From Planctomycetaceae bacterium (GTDB lineage: Bacteria > Planctomycetota > Planctomycetia > Pirellulales > Pirellulaceae): a stretch of 44,794 nucleotides of DNA. The position numbers and the translations under genes were made by a program. The stretch covers positions 1 through 44,794 of the forward strand of contig PAQH01000094.1 in the NCBI GenBank assembly GCA_002709225.1, given 5' to 3'. The stretch's first letter is position 1; every line of letters starts with the position of its first letter. Below the pieces are notes generated by a model that searched no databases, had not been told where the DNA came from, and saw only the letters and a list, made by a program, of their open reading frames with translations. Shown one piece after another: positions 38,601 through 44,794 of the stretch.

Positions 38601-39073
38601 ACAGCGCTGATCGGCGCACGGGCTGGAGTTGTCAGTTCGATACGTGGAGTGATGAGACGAGTGGGATCGTACTTTCCTGCCGGACCTTTGGCACCGAGGT
38701 CAATCCATTTGGTGAGCAAAGCGATTTCCGCTGCGGTTGGTTGAGGTTCGTCGGCTGGCGGCATCGCTGGTTTCGACTGGCCAGAGACGACACGGACCAG
38801 GCGACTGAGGTCGCCGCGCGTCGGAGTAATTACGGATCCGCGCTTGCTGCCTTGGAGTAGTGCAGTGTAGCTGTCGAGACGCAGGCCGCCTTCCGCCTCG
38901 TCTGCGTTGTGGCAGCCGGCGCAGTACTTCTTCAGCACTTGCATGGCCGATTCAAATGCCTGATTGCTTGCTGGCGGATCCGCGGCGTACGTGGTGTGGG
39001 AACCTGGCAAGGAAACTAGCGTTAGGAGCGGGGCCAGCAACACAAGTTGTCGGAGCGCGAGGAAATGTGTCAT
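35603..39073 (-). CDS. planctomycete cytochrome (PSCyt1) - WD40 - PPC fusion protein
   Basis: The 1156-aa protein starts with a signal peptide (FLALRQLVLLAPLLTLVSLP). A PSCyt1 domain follows, with CAGCH (Cys51, Cys54, His55) for heme c attachment. Then come about seven WD40 repeats (for example ATGGYDRQIKLWDV and ASASADRTVKLWDV), which form a beta-propeller. The C-terminal half resembles PPC-type and other beta-sandwich repeats. It is presumably exported and may transfer electrons or bind polymers, but no activity is shown. The frame stays open to ATG 39154; ATG 39073 is preferred because it places the signal peptide at the N-terminus. Either start leaves a short gap to the DUF1549/DUF1553 gene upstream in transcription, suggesting one operon. 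Confidence 0.85.
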   Translation of the reverse strand: MTHFLALRQLVLLAPLLTLVSLPGSHTTYAADPPASNQAFESAMQVLKKYCAGCHNADEAEGGLRLDSYTALLQGSKRGSVITPTRGDLSRLVRVVSGQSKPAMPPADEPQPTAAEIALLTKWIDLGAKGPAGKYDPTRLITPRIELTTPARAPISAVALSPDDAEVAVARYGAISLGPLQLSEPRRQLAGPRGNVNDLMYSADGNLLVAASGEPGLFGEARLWERQSGRELRVFQGHRDSIYACALNASGTLLATGGYDRQIKLWDVKSGENRFTLSGHNGAVFDLAFRPDGKVLASASADRTVKLWDVTSGKRLDTLKQATKELYTLAFAPDGRHLAAGGVDNRIRLWQVSPSAQEGSNPLRYSVFAHQAAILRIAYAPHGKTLVSAGEDRTLKVWEMETLILKRQLEQQPDWVSALAVAHDNQTLLVGRLDGSVGKYALEANAGQDTSNHSVLPEVPEPIDYGTQPALEELTRTAEAEPNNTPQRATNLTVPGVATGQLQATTNQSPDIDLFRFRARRGDQWIIETNAARAKSPLDSKIVILDASGKPVPRVLLRAVRDSQVTFRPVGSDDIQARLVNWEEMEINEYLYLNGEVTKLFLKPRGPDSGYQFYPGAGARIGFFDTSGRAQPLGQPCYIVVPYPVGTELPDNGLPSFVLNYENDDASSRKLGRDSRLTFVAPADGEYLIQINDVRHFGGNEFSYELIVRRPQPDFTISLTGANPTVNAGTGKEFTLEVTRIDNFNGPVRVDITGTPAGFTVSTPIWVEAGQRTAKGVIYSLPHAPRTTQANWSQTKATASAEIFGKPRQHEVGGLGTIKLAGRPKLVTHLVTRGNKGLTPIVIPPVPPRNWLPLEPGILKTASATTLVRQVDHTILATGENPDADSYTIVCYTESQDIHAIRLDALGHQSLPNGAPGRAEKTGNFVLSEIKVTAVSLANPEKSQTGLWADASADYSQGGWDARNAIDGNAKTGWSVGSHNAAAGYPVQRADDNPAHWATFELSEPLGFAGGTMLVITLQQGGERKQHNLGHFRLSCTATPKPSVPLAFPQIPEVVIAPGSMAQCELRIERNGFEQRVQFDVNNLPHGVIVEDIGLNGVLIPEGQTERTIFLRAESWVPETERLFHAVAKVEGNLVSFPMRLRVQRRPTAPQTAASE

Positions 39074-39175
39074 TCGATGAGCGTCTTGGGGCAGGGCGTT
39101 GGGAAACATCGAGAACTTGAGTCCGGCTGTGGTCGCGAGCCTGTAAAGCGACATTCGCAGGCAACTTCGCCATCG

Positions 39176-41689
39176 TTAGTGATTGAACAGGAACTCACGA
39201 CTACTGAGAATGCTCCAGTAAAGATCTTCAATGAGTAGTCTGCGGTCTACCGCGGGCGTAGCTTGAAACACCTTGAGCAGTTGCTTCGCTTCGGATTCAG
39301 ATGGTGCACGCGATAGTGCGGCAAGATAGGCTTGTTCAATCGGCATGGCGTCTGGATGGTCGGGGTTAATCTGGCCAACGATCTGGCCAACGATACTGTC
39401 CGGTGCTTGTAACTTTCCGTTGACGGTGTCGCCATTGTAGAGGTGGAAAACCTGGGTGATGCTCGGCTCGTCGCTGCGTTCACATGCGCAGGTAATCACA
39501 CGTTCAGGCCGGCCAAATGTGGTCAGAAAGTAGGAGTTGATGTTCGAGTCGGGTAACTGCAGAGCACGGAGACCGCGCGGATGATCCTTGAACGCGGTAG
39601 GAATCTGTGTCACTTGTGAAAGTGCGTCGAGAAGCACCTCGGCTTTCATGCGGCGGGGGTAATAACGCGAGTAAAAGCGGTGATCCGCGGCGTTTTCTCT
39701 TGTTGCTTGACTGCTGCGTTGATATGCAGCCGATTGCACGATGGTCCGAATCAGTTCTTTGAGGCGAAAGTTGCGGGATACTAGGAAACGCGACACTGCG
39801 TGGAGCAGGCGTTCGTTGCTGGCCGGATTCGTTATCCGCATATCGTCAATCGGCTCTACCAGGCCAACGCCGAAAAAATTGGCCCAAATGCGGTTGCTGA
39901 TGGAGCGACTGAAGTAGGGGTTGTCCGCTGCCGTTAACCATGCGCCGAGTGCGATCCGGCGGTCCTGTGTGGCGGTAAATGGAATCGCCGTGGCATCCAA
40001 GGGGCGTGGTGGTTGCGCCCGGCCGGTCGCCGGCTGGATCAATTCACCCCGTGTGTCCGCAAAAACAACACGTGGATTACCCTTGGCGCGAACCCGCGCG
40101 AACATGTTCGCGAAACCGTAATACTGATCATTGGTCCATTTCTCTAGAGGGTGGTTGTGGCATTTGGCGCACTGGATCGACAGTCCCATAAAGGCCTGGG
40201 AAACCGTCTCGGCCATTTCTTCGGGGCTTTGATGTAGCGTGTAGAAGTTGGCCGCGCCGTATTCCTTGGTACTCCCCGTGGCAGTAATGACCTGTGACAC
40301 CATTTGATCCCAGGGCGTATCCTCGGCGACGCGTTCACGGATCCAGCCATAGTAGGACTTCACGCTTGCCGCATCGAGTTTCTCACTGTTGACCAGGAGT
40401 AAATCGGACCAGCGATATGCCCAGTAATCTACAAATTCCGGTCTCGCCAGCAGGGCGTCGATCAAGGTGTCCCGTTTGGCGGGGTGGTTGTCTTCCAGAA
40501 AACGGCGGGTCTCGTCGATCGTGGGCAGCGTGCCGATGGTGTCCAGGAAAACACGGCGAATGAAAACGTCATCGCGGCACTGAGGAGAAGGGGGCAGTTG
40601 GAGACTAGCCAGTTTCTCCGTGATCAGCCCATCGATAAAGTTGGAGTTGGTGGTGGCGGCGAACTGTTGCTGTGGAGCCGGATTGTCGTACGGCACGGTG
40701 ACAAATGCCATTTCATTCAAATTGAGATACCAGACTTTGACGGCGCCTTCTCCCGATCCGCGTACGGAAATTTCACCATCTGTGGTGACAGTGGCAACAC
40801 TACTATTGACGGATGTGTATTTCGCCCACCGGGTGACGTCTTCCACATGTCCATCATTGAAATGTGCCAGTACTACGAGTTGTTGGATGCTGCCCGCCTT
40901 TTGCCGGGACGCGTGAGGCAGTACTTCCAGTCTCTCGATGACAGGATCGTCGTCGGCCGGTCCCGGGCTTCCAGCAGCGATCCATTCGGCAAGGACCTGG
41001 TATTCAGTAGAGCCGACTTCAAATCGAATGCCGCCCTTGTGTGGGATCAGACCCGTTGGTTTTGTGAGAATCAGGCTGCGACCAGGATCTTCTGGAATGA
41101 TGCGGCGACCGCGAGCCTGACGAGTGAGATACGCGTAATCGGCTTCTAGGTTGAATCCAAAAAGCGTCAATCGAAATCCTTTTTGTCCGGCACGGGCACC
41201 ATGACAGGCACCCGAATTACAGCCAGTCTTGGAAAGAACCGACTCTACGTGATTGCGAAAATTCCAAACAAACGGCTGGTGCTGCCCATCAATAATGACT
41301 TCAGCAGTCACCGCATGGCCCTGCCAGCGGGCCTCAATTCGCGTACGCCCATTGGCCCGCGGAACGGCGTGTTGGTTCTCAATGGTGACGATTTGAGGGT
41401 CGTGGCTGATCCACTCGATTCCCTCGGATACCTGTCCCAGATACTGTCCATCGACCATTCGTTCGACCACCAGCCGTTGTTGGGCACGGGGCGTTGACAG
41501 CTTGATTGTACCCGGGAAAACAGCGATCCCGTCGGCAGCGTGGAGTCCGTTGACTTGGACGAAGGCCAGCATGATCAACAGGGTCGCGACCAGGGGTGCG
41601 CGTCTGATGATTGTGGCGTTATTGTAGAACGACACGAAACGGTCCAATAAGCCTCGATCGACCGTGGAGCATGGCTTGGATAAACGCAT
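39176..41689 (-). CDS. DUF1549/DUF1553 protein with Ig-like domain and heme motifs
   Basis: The 837-aa protein has a leader (APLVATLLIMLAFVQV) and an Ig-like/BIG2 beta domain (about 55-135). A cysteine pair with CNSGACHG (Cys157, Cys162, His163; CxxxxCH) follows, then the DUF1549 region, a CAKCH site (Cys507, Cys510, His511) and the DUF1553 region with FFGVGLVEPIDDMR and YYPRRMKAEVLLDALSQVT. These domains are known mainly from Planctomycetota and Verrucomicrobia; a role in polysaccharide degradation or electron transfer has been suggested but not shown. ATG 41689 is preferred because AAGGA lies eight bases upstream; an in-frame GTG 41716 would add nine residues. It sits 86 bases after the DUF1501 stop. 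Confidence 0.93.
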   Translation of the reverse strand: MRLSKPCSTVDRGLLDRFVSFYNNATIIRRAPLVATLLIMLAFVQVNGLHAADGIAVFPGTIKLSTPRAQQRLVVERMVDGQYLGQVSEGIEWISHDPQIVTIENQHAVPRANGRTRIEARWQGHAVTAEVIIDGQHQPFVWNFRNHVESVLSKTGCNSGACHGARAGQKGFRLTLFGFNLEADYAYLTRQARGRRIIPEDPGRSLILTKPTGLIPHKGGIRFEVGSTEYQVLAEWIAAGSPGPADDDPVIERLEVLPHASRQKAGSIQQLVVLAHFNDGHVEDVTRWAKYTSVNSSVATVTTDGEISVRGSGEGAVKVWYLNLNEMAFVTVPYDNPAPQQQFAATTNSNFIDGLITEKLASLQLPPSPQCRDDVFIRRVFLDTIGTLPTIDETRRFLEDNHPAKRDTLIDALLARPEFVDYWAYRWSDLLLVNSEKLDAASVKSYYGWIRERVAEDTPWDQMVSQVITATGSTKEYGAANFYTLHQSPEEMAETVSQAFMGLSIQCAKCHNHPLEKWTNDQYYGFANMFARVRAKGNPRVVFADTRGELIQPATGRAQPPRPLDATAIPFTATQDRRIALGAWLTAADNPYFSRSISNRIWANFFGVGLVEPIDDMRITNPASNERLLHAVSRFLVSRNFRLKELIRTIVQSAAYQRSSQATRENAADHRFYSRYYPRRMKAEVLLDALSQVTQIPTAFKDHPRGLRALQLPDSNINSYFLTTFGRPERVITCACERSDEPSITQVFHLYNGDTVNGKLQAPDSIVGQIVGQINPDHPDAMPIEQAYLAALSRAPSESEAKQLLKVFQATPAVDRRLLIEDLYWSILSSREFLFNH

Positions 41690-41775
41690 GGCGCGATTCC
41701 TTAATGCCCGGTTCACAGCGGTTTGTTCGCTCGCACCTGGGCACGCGTGATCATTGAGCGTTCCGGAAAGTGGAG

Positions 41776-43152
41776 TCAGAACAGCTCTTTAATTTCGTGC
41801 TTGCCGTAGTCGACCAGAGGAAATGGTCGCCCCGCTGGTCCCGGAAGCTCGGTTTCCAGGTCCAGGCCTAGACTGTGATAGATCGTGCCGACGAGCTCCG
41901 AGGGTTCCACCGGCCGCTCCGCGGGGTAGCCGCCAATGGAATCGCTGCGGCCAACGACTCGCCCTCCTTGGACACCGCCGCCGGCAAAGTAGACCGACCA
42001 GCACTGCGGCCAGTGGTCGCGACCACCGGCCGGATTCACGCGCGGAGTTCGGCCGAATTCCTGCAAGTTGCAGACGAGCGTATTGTCTAAGAGTCCGCGC
42101 TCCGTCAGGTCTTCTAGCAACGCGCCGTAGGCCTGATCGTACATCGGGCAGACGGTGTCCTTCATACCGGCGATTGAAGTGAATGGTTGCGACCCATGAA
42201 TGTCCCAGGTGATTTCATTAAACACCGTGAGAAAAGTATTGACAGTGACAAAGCGTACGCCAGCCTCCACAAGGCGCCGAGCCAACAGGCAACATTGGCC
42301 AAAGCGGTTGTTGCCATACTTGTCTCGGAGCTTTTTCGGTTCCTTTGACAAATCAAACGCGTTGCGCGCTTCTGGGCTTGTCATAATGCGGTAGGCGGCG
42401 TCGAAATTCGTGTCCAGCAGCTCTGCACTTTGGCTGTTCTCGAACTGTGTGGCAGTCTCTTCAACGATTTCTCGCAACTTCCGGCGGCGCGCCAGTCTTG
42501 CCTCCCCAATTTGCTGTGGTGGGAGCAGGTCGGGGACTTTGAAGTTGGGCTTCGAGGGGTCCGTATTCAACACAAATGGATCGAACGCTTTCCCGAGGAA
42601 TCCGGCATCCTGGCCGTGTGGTAAATTACCGCCAGTGGGACCCATGGGCTCTGGCAGGATTACGTGCGCGGGGAGGTCTGTCTTGCGACCACGTAGGTAG
42701 GCGAGCGCACAGCCGGCGTGGGGTGTGTTAATTCCACCCGTGAACAGCCGTCCGGTTTGCATCATTTGGTGGCCTGTGTCATGCACCGCGGCGGCAGTAT
42801 GGAAACAGCTTCGAACGAGCGAGAGCTTGTCTGCGTGCTTGGCGTGTTGGGGTAGGATTTCGCTGATGCGGATATCGGGAGAAGCCGTGGGAATTGTTGA
42901 AAAGGGGCCGCGAATTTCCGCTGCGGCGTCTGGCTTGGGATCGAACGTGTCGAGCTGGCTGGGCGCACCCAAGTTGAAAATCATGATGACCGATCGGTCG
43001 TCGTGTTCCTGTTTGACGTGACCGGCTTCTTTGGCCGCCATCAGCTGCGGCAGTGAAAGCCCGACAGCGCCTAACGACCCGACTTGCATGAAATCGCGTC
43101 GGTTGAGGCCGTCGCAGGTTTGTGCAGTGCCGCGGTCGGTTAAGCGAAGCAT
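41776..43152 (-). CDS. DUF1501 domain protein with Tat leader (third copy)
   Basis: The 458-aa protein carries NRRDFMQVGSLGAVGLS, a twin-arginine leader, then the DUF1501 landmarks FNLGAPSQLDTFDPKP, LQEFGRTPRVNPAGGRDHWP and FAGGGVQGGRVVGRSD. It appears to be the first gene of a reverse-strand cluster followed by the DUF1549/DUF1553 and PSCyt1-WD40 genes, the partner arrangement usual in Planctomycetota. This pairing suggests a shared but unknown role at the cell envelope. Start is ATG 43152 with AAGGAT a few bases upstream. No promoter is clear in the 265-bp gap to the divergent MDR gene. Confidence 0.94.
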   Translation of the reverse strand: MLRLTDRGTAQTCDGLNRRDFMQVGSLGAVGLSLPQLMAAKEAGHVKQEHDDRSVIMIFNLGAPSQLDTFDPKPDAAAEIRGPFSTIPTASPDIRISEILPQHAKHADKLSLVRSCFHTAAAVHDTGHQMMQTGRLFTGGINTPHAGCALAYLRGRKTDLPAHVILPEPMGPTGGNLPHGQDAGFLGKAFDPFVLNTDPSKPNFKVPDLLPPQQIGEARLARRRKLREIVEETATQFENSQSAELLDTNFDAAYRIMTSPEARNAFDLSKEPKKLRDKYGNNRFGQCCLLARRLVEAGVRFVTVNTFLTVFNEITWDIHGSQPFTSIAGMKDTVCPMYDQAYGALLEDLTERGLLDNTLVCNLQEFGRTPRVNPAGGRDHWPQCWSVYFAGGGVQGGRVVGRSDSIGGYPAERPVEPSELVGTIYHSLGLDLETELPGPAGRPFPLVDYGKHEIKELF

Positions 43153-43330
43153 TGGTGGATCCTTGATCTCTTAGGTGGGGCGATACTGACGGGGTTGGAG
43201 TCAGGCCCGTATGGCTTGGTCGTTGTTTTTGCCGTAGAGCGTCAACAGCGGATCGTACGACCCCTATGCACAGGAGCGCCGCACGCATTGCCACGGGATC
43301 TCAAGCTATTGCAGCGGGACAAAAATGGGC

Positions 43331-43363
43331 GTACCTTTTTCACAGAAAGCATTTTTAAGGTAC
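43331..43363. repeat. inverted repeat in the DUF1501/MDR divergent gap
   Basis: GTACCTT (43331-43337) and AAGGTAC (43357-43363) are perfect 7-bp arms with a 19-base A/T-rich centre. The element lies 55 bases upstream of the MDR ATG and 178 bases upstream of the DUF1501 ATG, where an operator could act on either gene. No regulator gene is adjacent. Confidence 0.35.
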
Positions 43364-43417
43364 CATGTTTGCGGTGTAAGGTCAACGAAACAAAGTGGTT
43401 ACGGTGCTTGGTTGAAT

Positions 43418-44410
43418 ATGAAGCAACTACTGGTTACCGGGCCCAGGCAGGCCTCGCTCTGCGAAGTGCCCCGCCCGGACTGTGGCGCAGCAGAGGTGTT
43501 GGTTGAAACGCGGCTGACTGCGATCAGCACCGGCACCGAACTGCGTGTATTTCGCGCGATTGCAGTCGATGACGAGGGCCAGTTCTTGCACGAAACAGTT
43601 CCGTTTCAATTGCCGGCTTCGACTGGCTATTCCCTGGTTGGTACCGTGCGTGAAGCGGGTGACTCGGTGACCGGCTTGCGTCCCGGTGATCGAGTGTTTG
43701 CGACCGCAGCGCATGCGGCGTGGGCGGCCGTACCCATCGACGCGTTGCAGCTGTTACCGGAATCGGTGACCTCAGAACACGCTGTCTGGCTGAATGTGCT
43801 CGAGGTCGCACATCGAGCGTTGCGACAAGCAGGGCCAGACCCGGGAGCGGACGTCGCCATCATCGGTCAGGGGGTTGTTGGCTTGGGAATGCTTGCCTGG
43901 TCGGTCGCCTGCGGTTTTCGCACTGTGGTTGTTGAAAACCACCCAGAGCGGCGCGCCATTGCGCGCGAGATGGGCGCCGATTTGGCCCTGTCGCCAGACG
44001 AGCCAGATTGTGTTGCGGAGGCGCTTGGATTTGCCGGTGGTGTCGGTGCGGATGTCGTCTTTGAGGCCGGCTCGTCGTGGGAGGCGATCCGCATGGCTCT
44101 GCAGGTCGCGCGTGCGGATGGGAAAGTTGTGGTGATGTCGCGACATACGCAGCGGCCACACTTCAATCCGGTGGGACACCCTTACCTTGGTAAACGCCTT
44201 AACGTGGTGACAACGTATGGCTACCCACCTGATGGCCACCGTTGGGATCGGTACCGCAGCGTCGCGTTGACGTTGGATTTTCTGGAACGCGGGCGGTTCG
44301 ACTTGAATCCCATGGTGACTGACCGTTTCACGGCTGAGCAACTGCCGTCGGTTTATGACCGGATGGATCGTGGTGATGCGTCGCTGGTCGGAGTGTTAAT
44401 CGACTGGTAG
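43418..44410 (+). CDS. zinc-less MDR-family dehydrogenase/reductase
   Basis: The 330-aa protein has the medium-chain dehydrogenase/reductase fold: a GroES-like N-terminal domain (ISTGTEL, about 36-42; GLRPGDRVFA, about 86-95) and a Rossmann domain with VAIIGQGVVGLG (GxGxxG at 150-155). The cysteine and histidine ligands for the catalytic and structural zinc of classical alcohol dehydrogenases are absent, so this is more likely a zinc-independent NAD(P)-dependent oxidoreductase. Substrate unknown. ATG 43418 is chosen over an in-frame start at 43325, because the conserved fold begins here; no strong Shine-Dalgarno sequence is seen. The 75-base gap to the next gene suggests possible co-transcription with the partial lipoprotein gene. 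Confidence 0.85.
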   Translation: MKQLLVTGPRQASLCEVPRPDCGAAEVLVETRLTAISTGTELRVFRAIAVDDEGQFLHETVPFQLPASTGYSLVGTVREAGDSVTGLRPGDRVFATAAHAAWAAVPIDALQLLPESVTSEHAVWLNVLEVAHRALRQAGPDPGADVAIIGQGVVGLGMLAWSVACGFRTVVVENHPERRAIAREMGADLALSPDEPDCVAEALGFAGGVGADVVFEAGSSWEAIRMALQVARADGKVVVMSRHTQRPHFNPVGHPYLGKRLNVVTTYGYPPDGHRWDRYRSVALTLDFLERGRFDLNPMVTDRFTAEQLPSVYDRMDRGDASLVGVLIDW

Positions 44411-44484
44411 CAAATGGGAATGAACAGCGAAGATGTTGCCGGCAAGAGCGGTTATTCGAGCCGGCCTGCGAGACGGAGAGGGAA

Positions 44485-44794
44485 GTGTCACAGTTGCGCT
44501 ACAAGGGTTACTGGGAACAAATCGCTGGCCATGCCGTCCGATTGATCTGTAGCGACTTTCCTGTACGAGTTTCTGGTCTGCTGCTGTTGTGCGTCGGTTG
44601 TGGGACTCCCACAGCACCCGAGTTTCCAGCGCCAGCTACCGTGGTCGACATCGAGGTTGAATGTCAGCGGGTGGCCCAACGACTGCGGGACGAGCTCGGT
44701 GACCGTGGTGAAGTGGTCGTGAGGTCGCCATTTGTGCTCGCCGGCGACGAGACGGCCGATGGGTTGATTGCCCGGTATCAGCAACAGATTGAAC
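44485..44794 (+). CDS. partial lipoprotein gene, truncated by the window end
   Basis: The frame opening at GTG 44485 (GGAG six bases upstream) is not interrupted before the window ends; at least 103 residues are visible. A hydrophobic stretch ends in the lipobox LLCVGCG (Cys39 with this start), indicating a lipid-anchored exported protein. Start at TTG 44542 would give a more usual short leader, so the start is uncertain. After the lipobox come Pro/Ala-rich linker sequence and a segment with VEVECQR and VVVRSPFVLAGDE. I cannot assign a family from this fragment. The MDR gene is upstream. Confidence 0.6.
   Translation, partial: MSQLRYKGYWEQIAGHAVRLICSDFPVRVSGLLLLCVGCGTPTAPEFPAPATVVDIEVECQRVAQRLRDELGDRGEVVVRSPFVLAGDETADGLIARYQQQIE

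Noticed and set aside
35603..39154. Longer start (ATG 39154) for the PSCyt1-WD40 gene
   Set aside because: It would put 27 residues before the signal peptide; it cannot be excluded because it lies just 21 bases after the preceding stop.
44414..44544. Short ATG-initiated frame before the partial lipoprotein
   Set aside because: It ends after about 43 codons and overlaps the better-supported lipoprotein frame.

Overview
The window looks like a chromosomal segment from a member of the Planctomycetota. The evidence is the protein content: three DUF1501 proteins with Tat-type leaders, one DUF1549/DUF1553 protein, a planctomycete-type cytochrome (PSCyt1) fused to WD40 repeats, a CxxCH lipoprotein with FG-GAP repeats, and a secretin/STN-like protein with a zinc ribbon. 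I see no rRNA, tRNA, CRISPR array, insertion sequence or prophage. All functions come from reading motifs, not from database searches.

Left part (1-5.3 kb): a 14-bp tandem repeat runs off the left edge. It is followed by a reverse-strand DUF922-type secreted metalloprotease-like gene. Then, forward, come a FabH/OleA-like thiolase with an intact Cys-His-Asn triad and two DUF1501 genes. Two terminator-like inverted repeats lie between these genes.

Glutamate synthase and neighbours (5.3-15.1 kb, reverse strand): a LysR regulator, gltB and gltD lie in that order in one direction with short gaps, which suggests a nitrogen-assimilation operon. Upstream lie a secreted cyclophilin-type peptidyl-prolyl isomerase with a long helical N-terminal region and a 235-aa protein of unknown function.

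Forward block (15.3-31.0 kb): an inositol-monophosphatase-family gene sits behind a near-consensus sigma-70 promoter. Next come two very large secreted or membrane proteins (1124 and 2354 aa) joined by an ATGA overlap. They appear to consist of three related modules of about 1100-1240 aa, each with a leader-like segment, a short Pro/aromatic motif, a long beta-rich region and terminal membrane helices. A cytochrome-c-motif FG-GAP lipoprotein, a GT87-like membrane glycosyltransferase and an ABC-2 (DUF990-type) permease without its ATPase follow. The giant-protein block is the best candidate here for an undescribed cell-envelope system.

Right part (31.0-44.8 kb): a zinc-ribbon/transmembrane/STN-like protein and an AbgB-like M20 amidohydrolase lie on the reverse strand, with an alpha/beta hydrolase divergent from the latter. 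A reverse-strand cluster follows, transcribed DUF1501, then DUF1549/DUF1553 with an Ig-like domain, then PSCyt1-WD40-PPC. The window ends with a zinc-less MDR oxidoreductase and the start of a lipoprotein gene that runs off the right edge.
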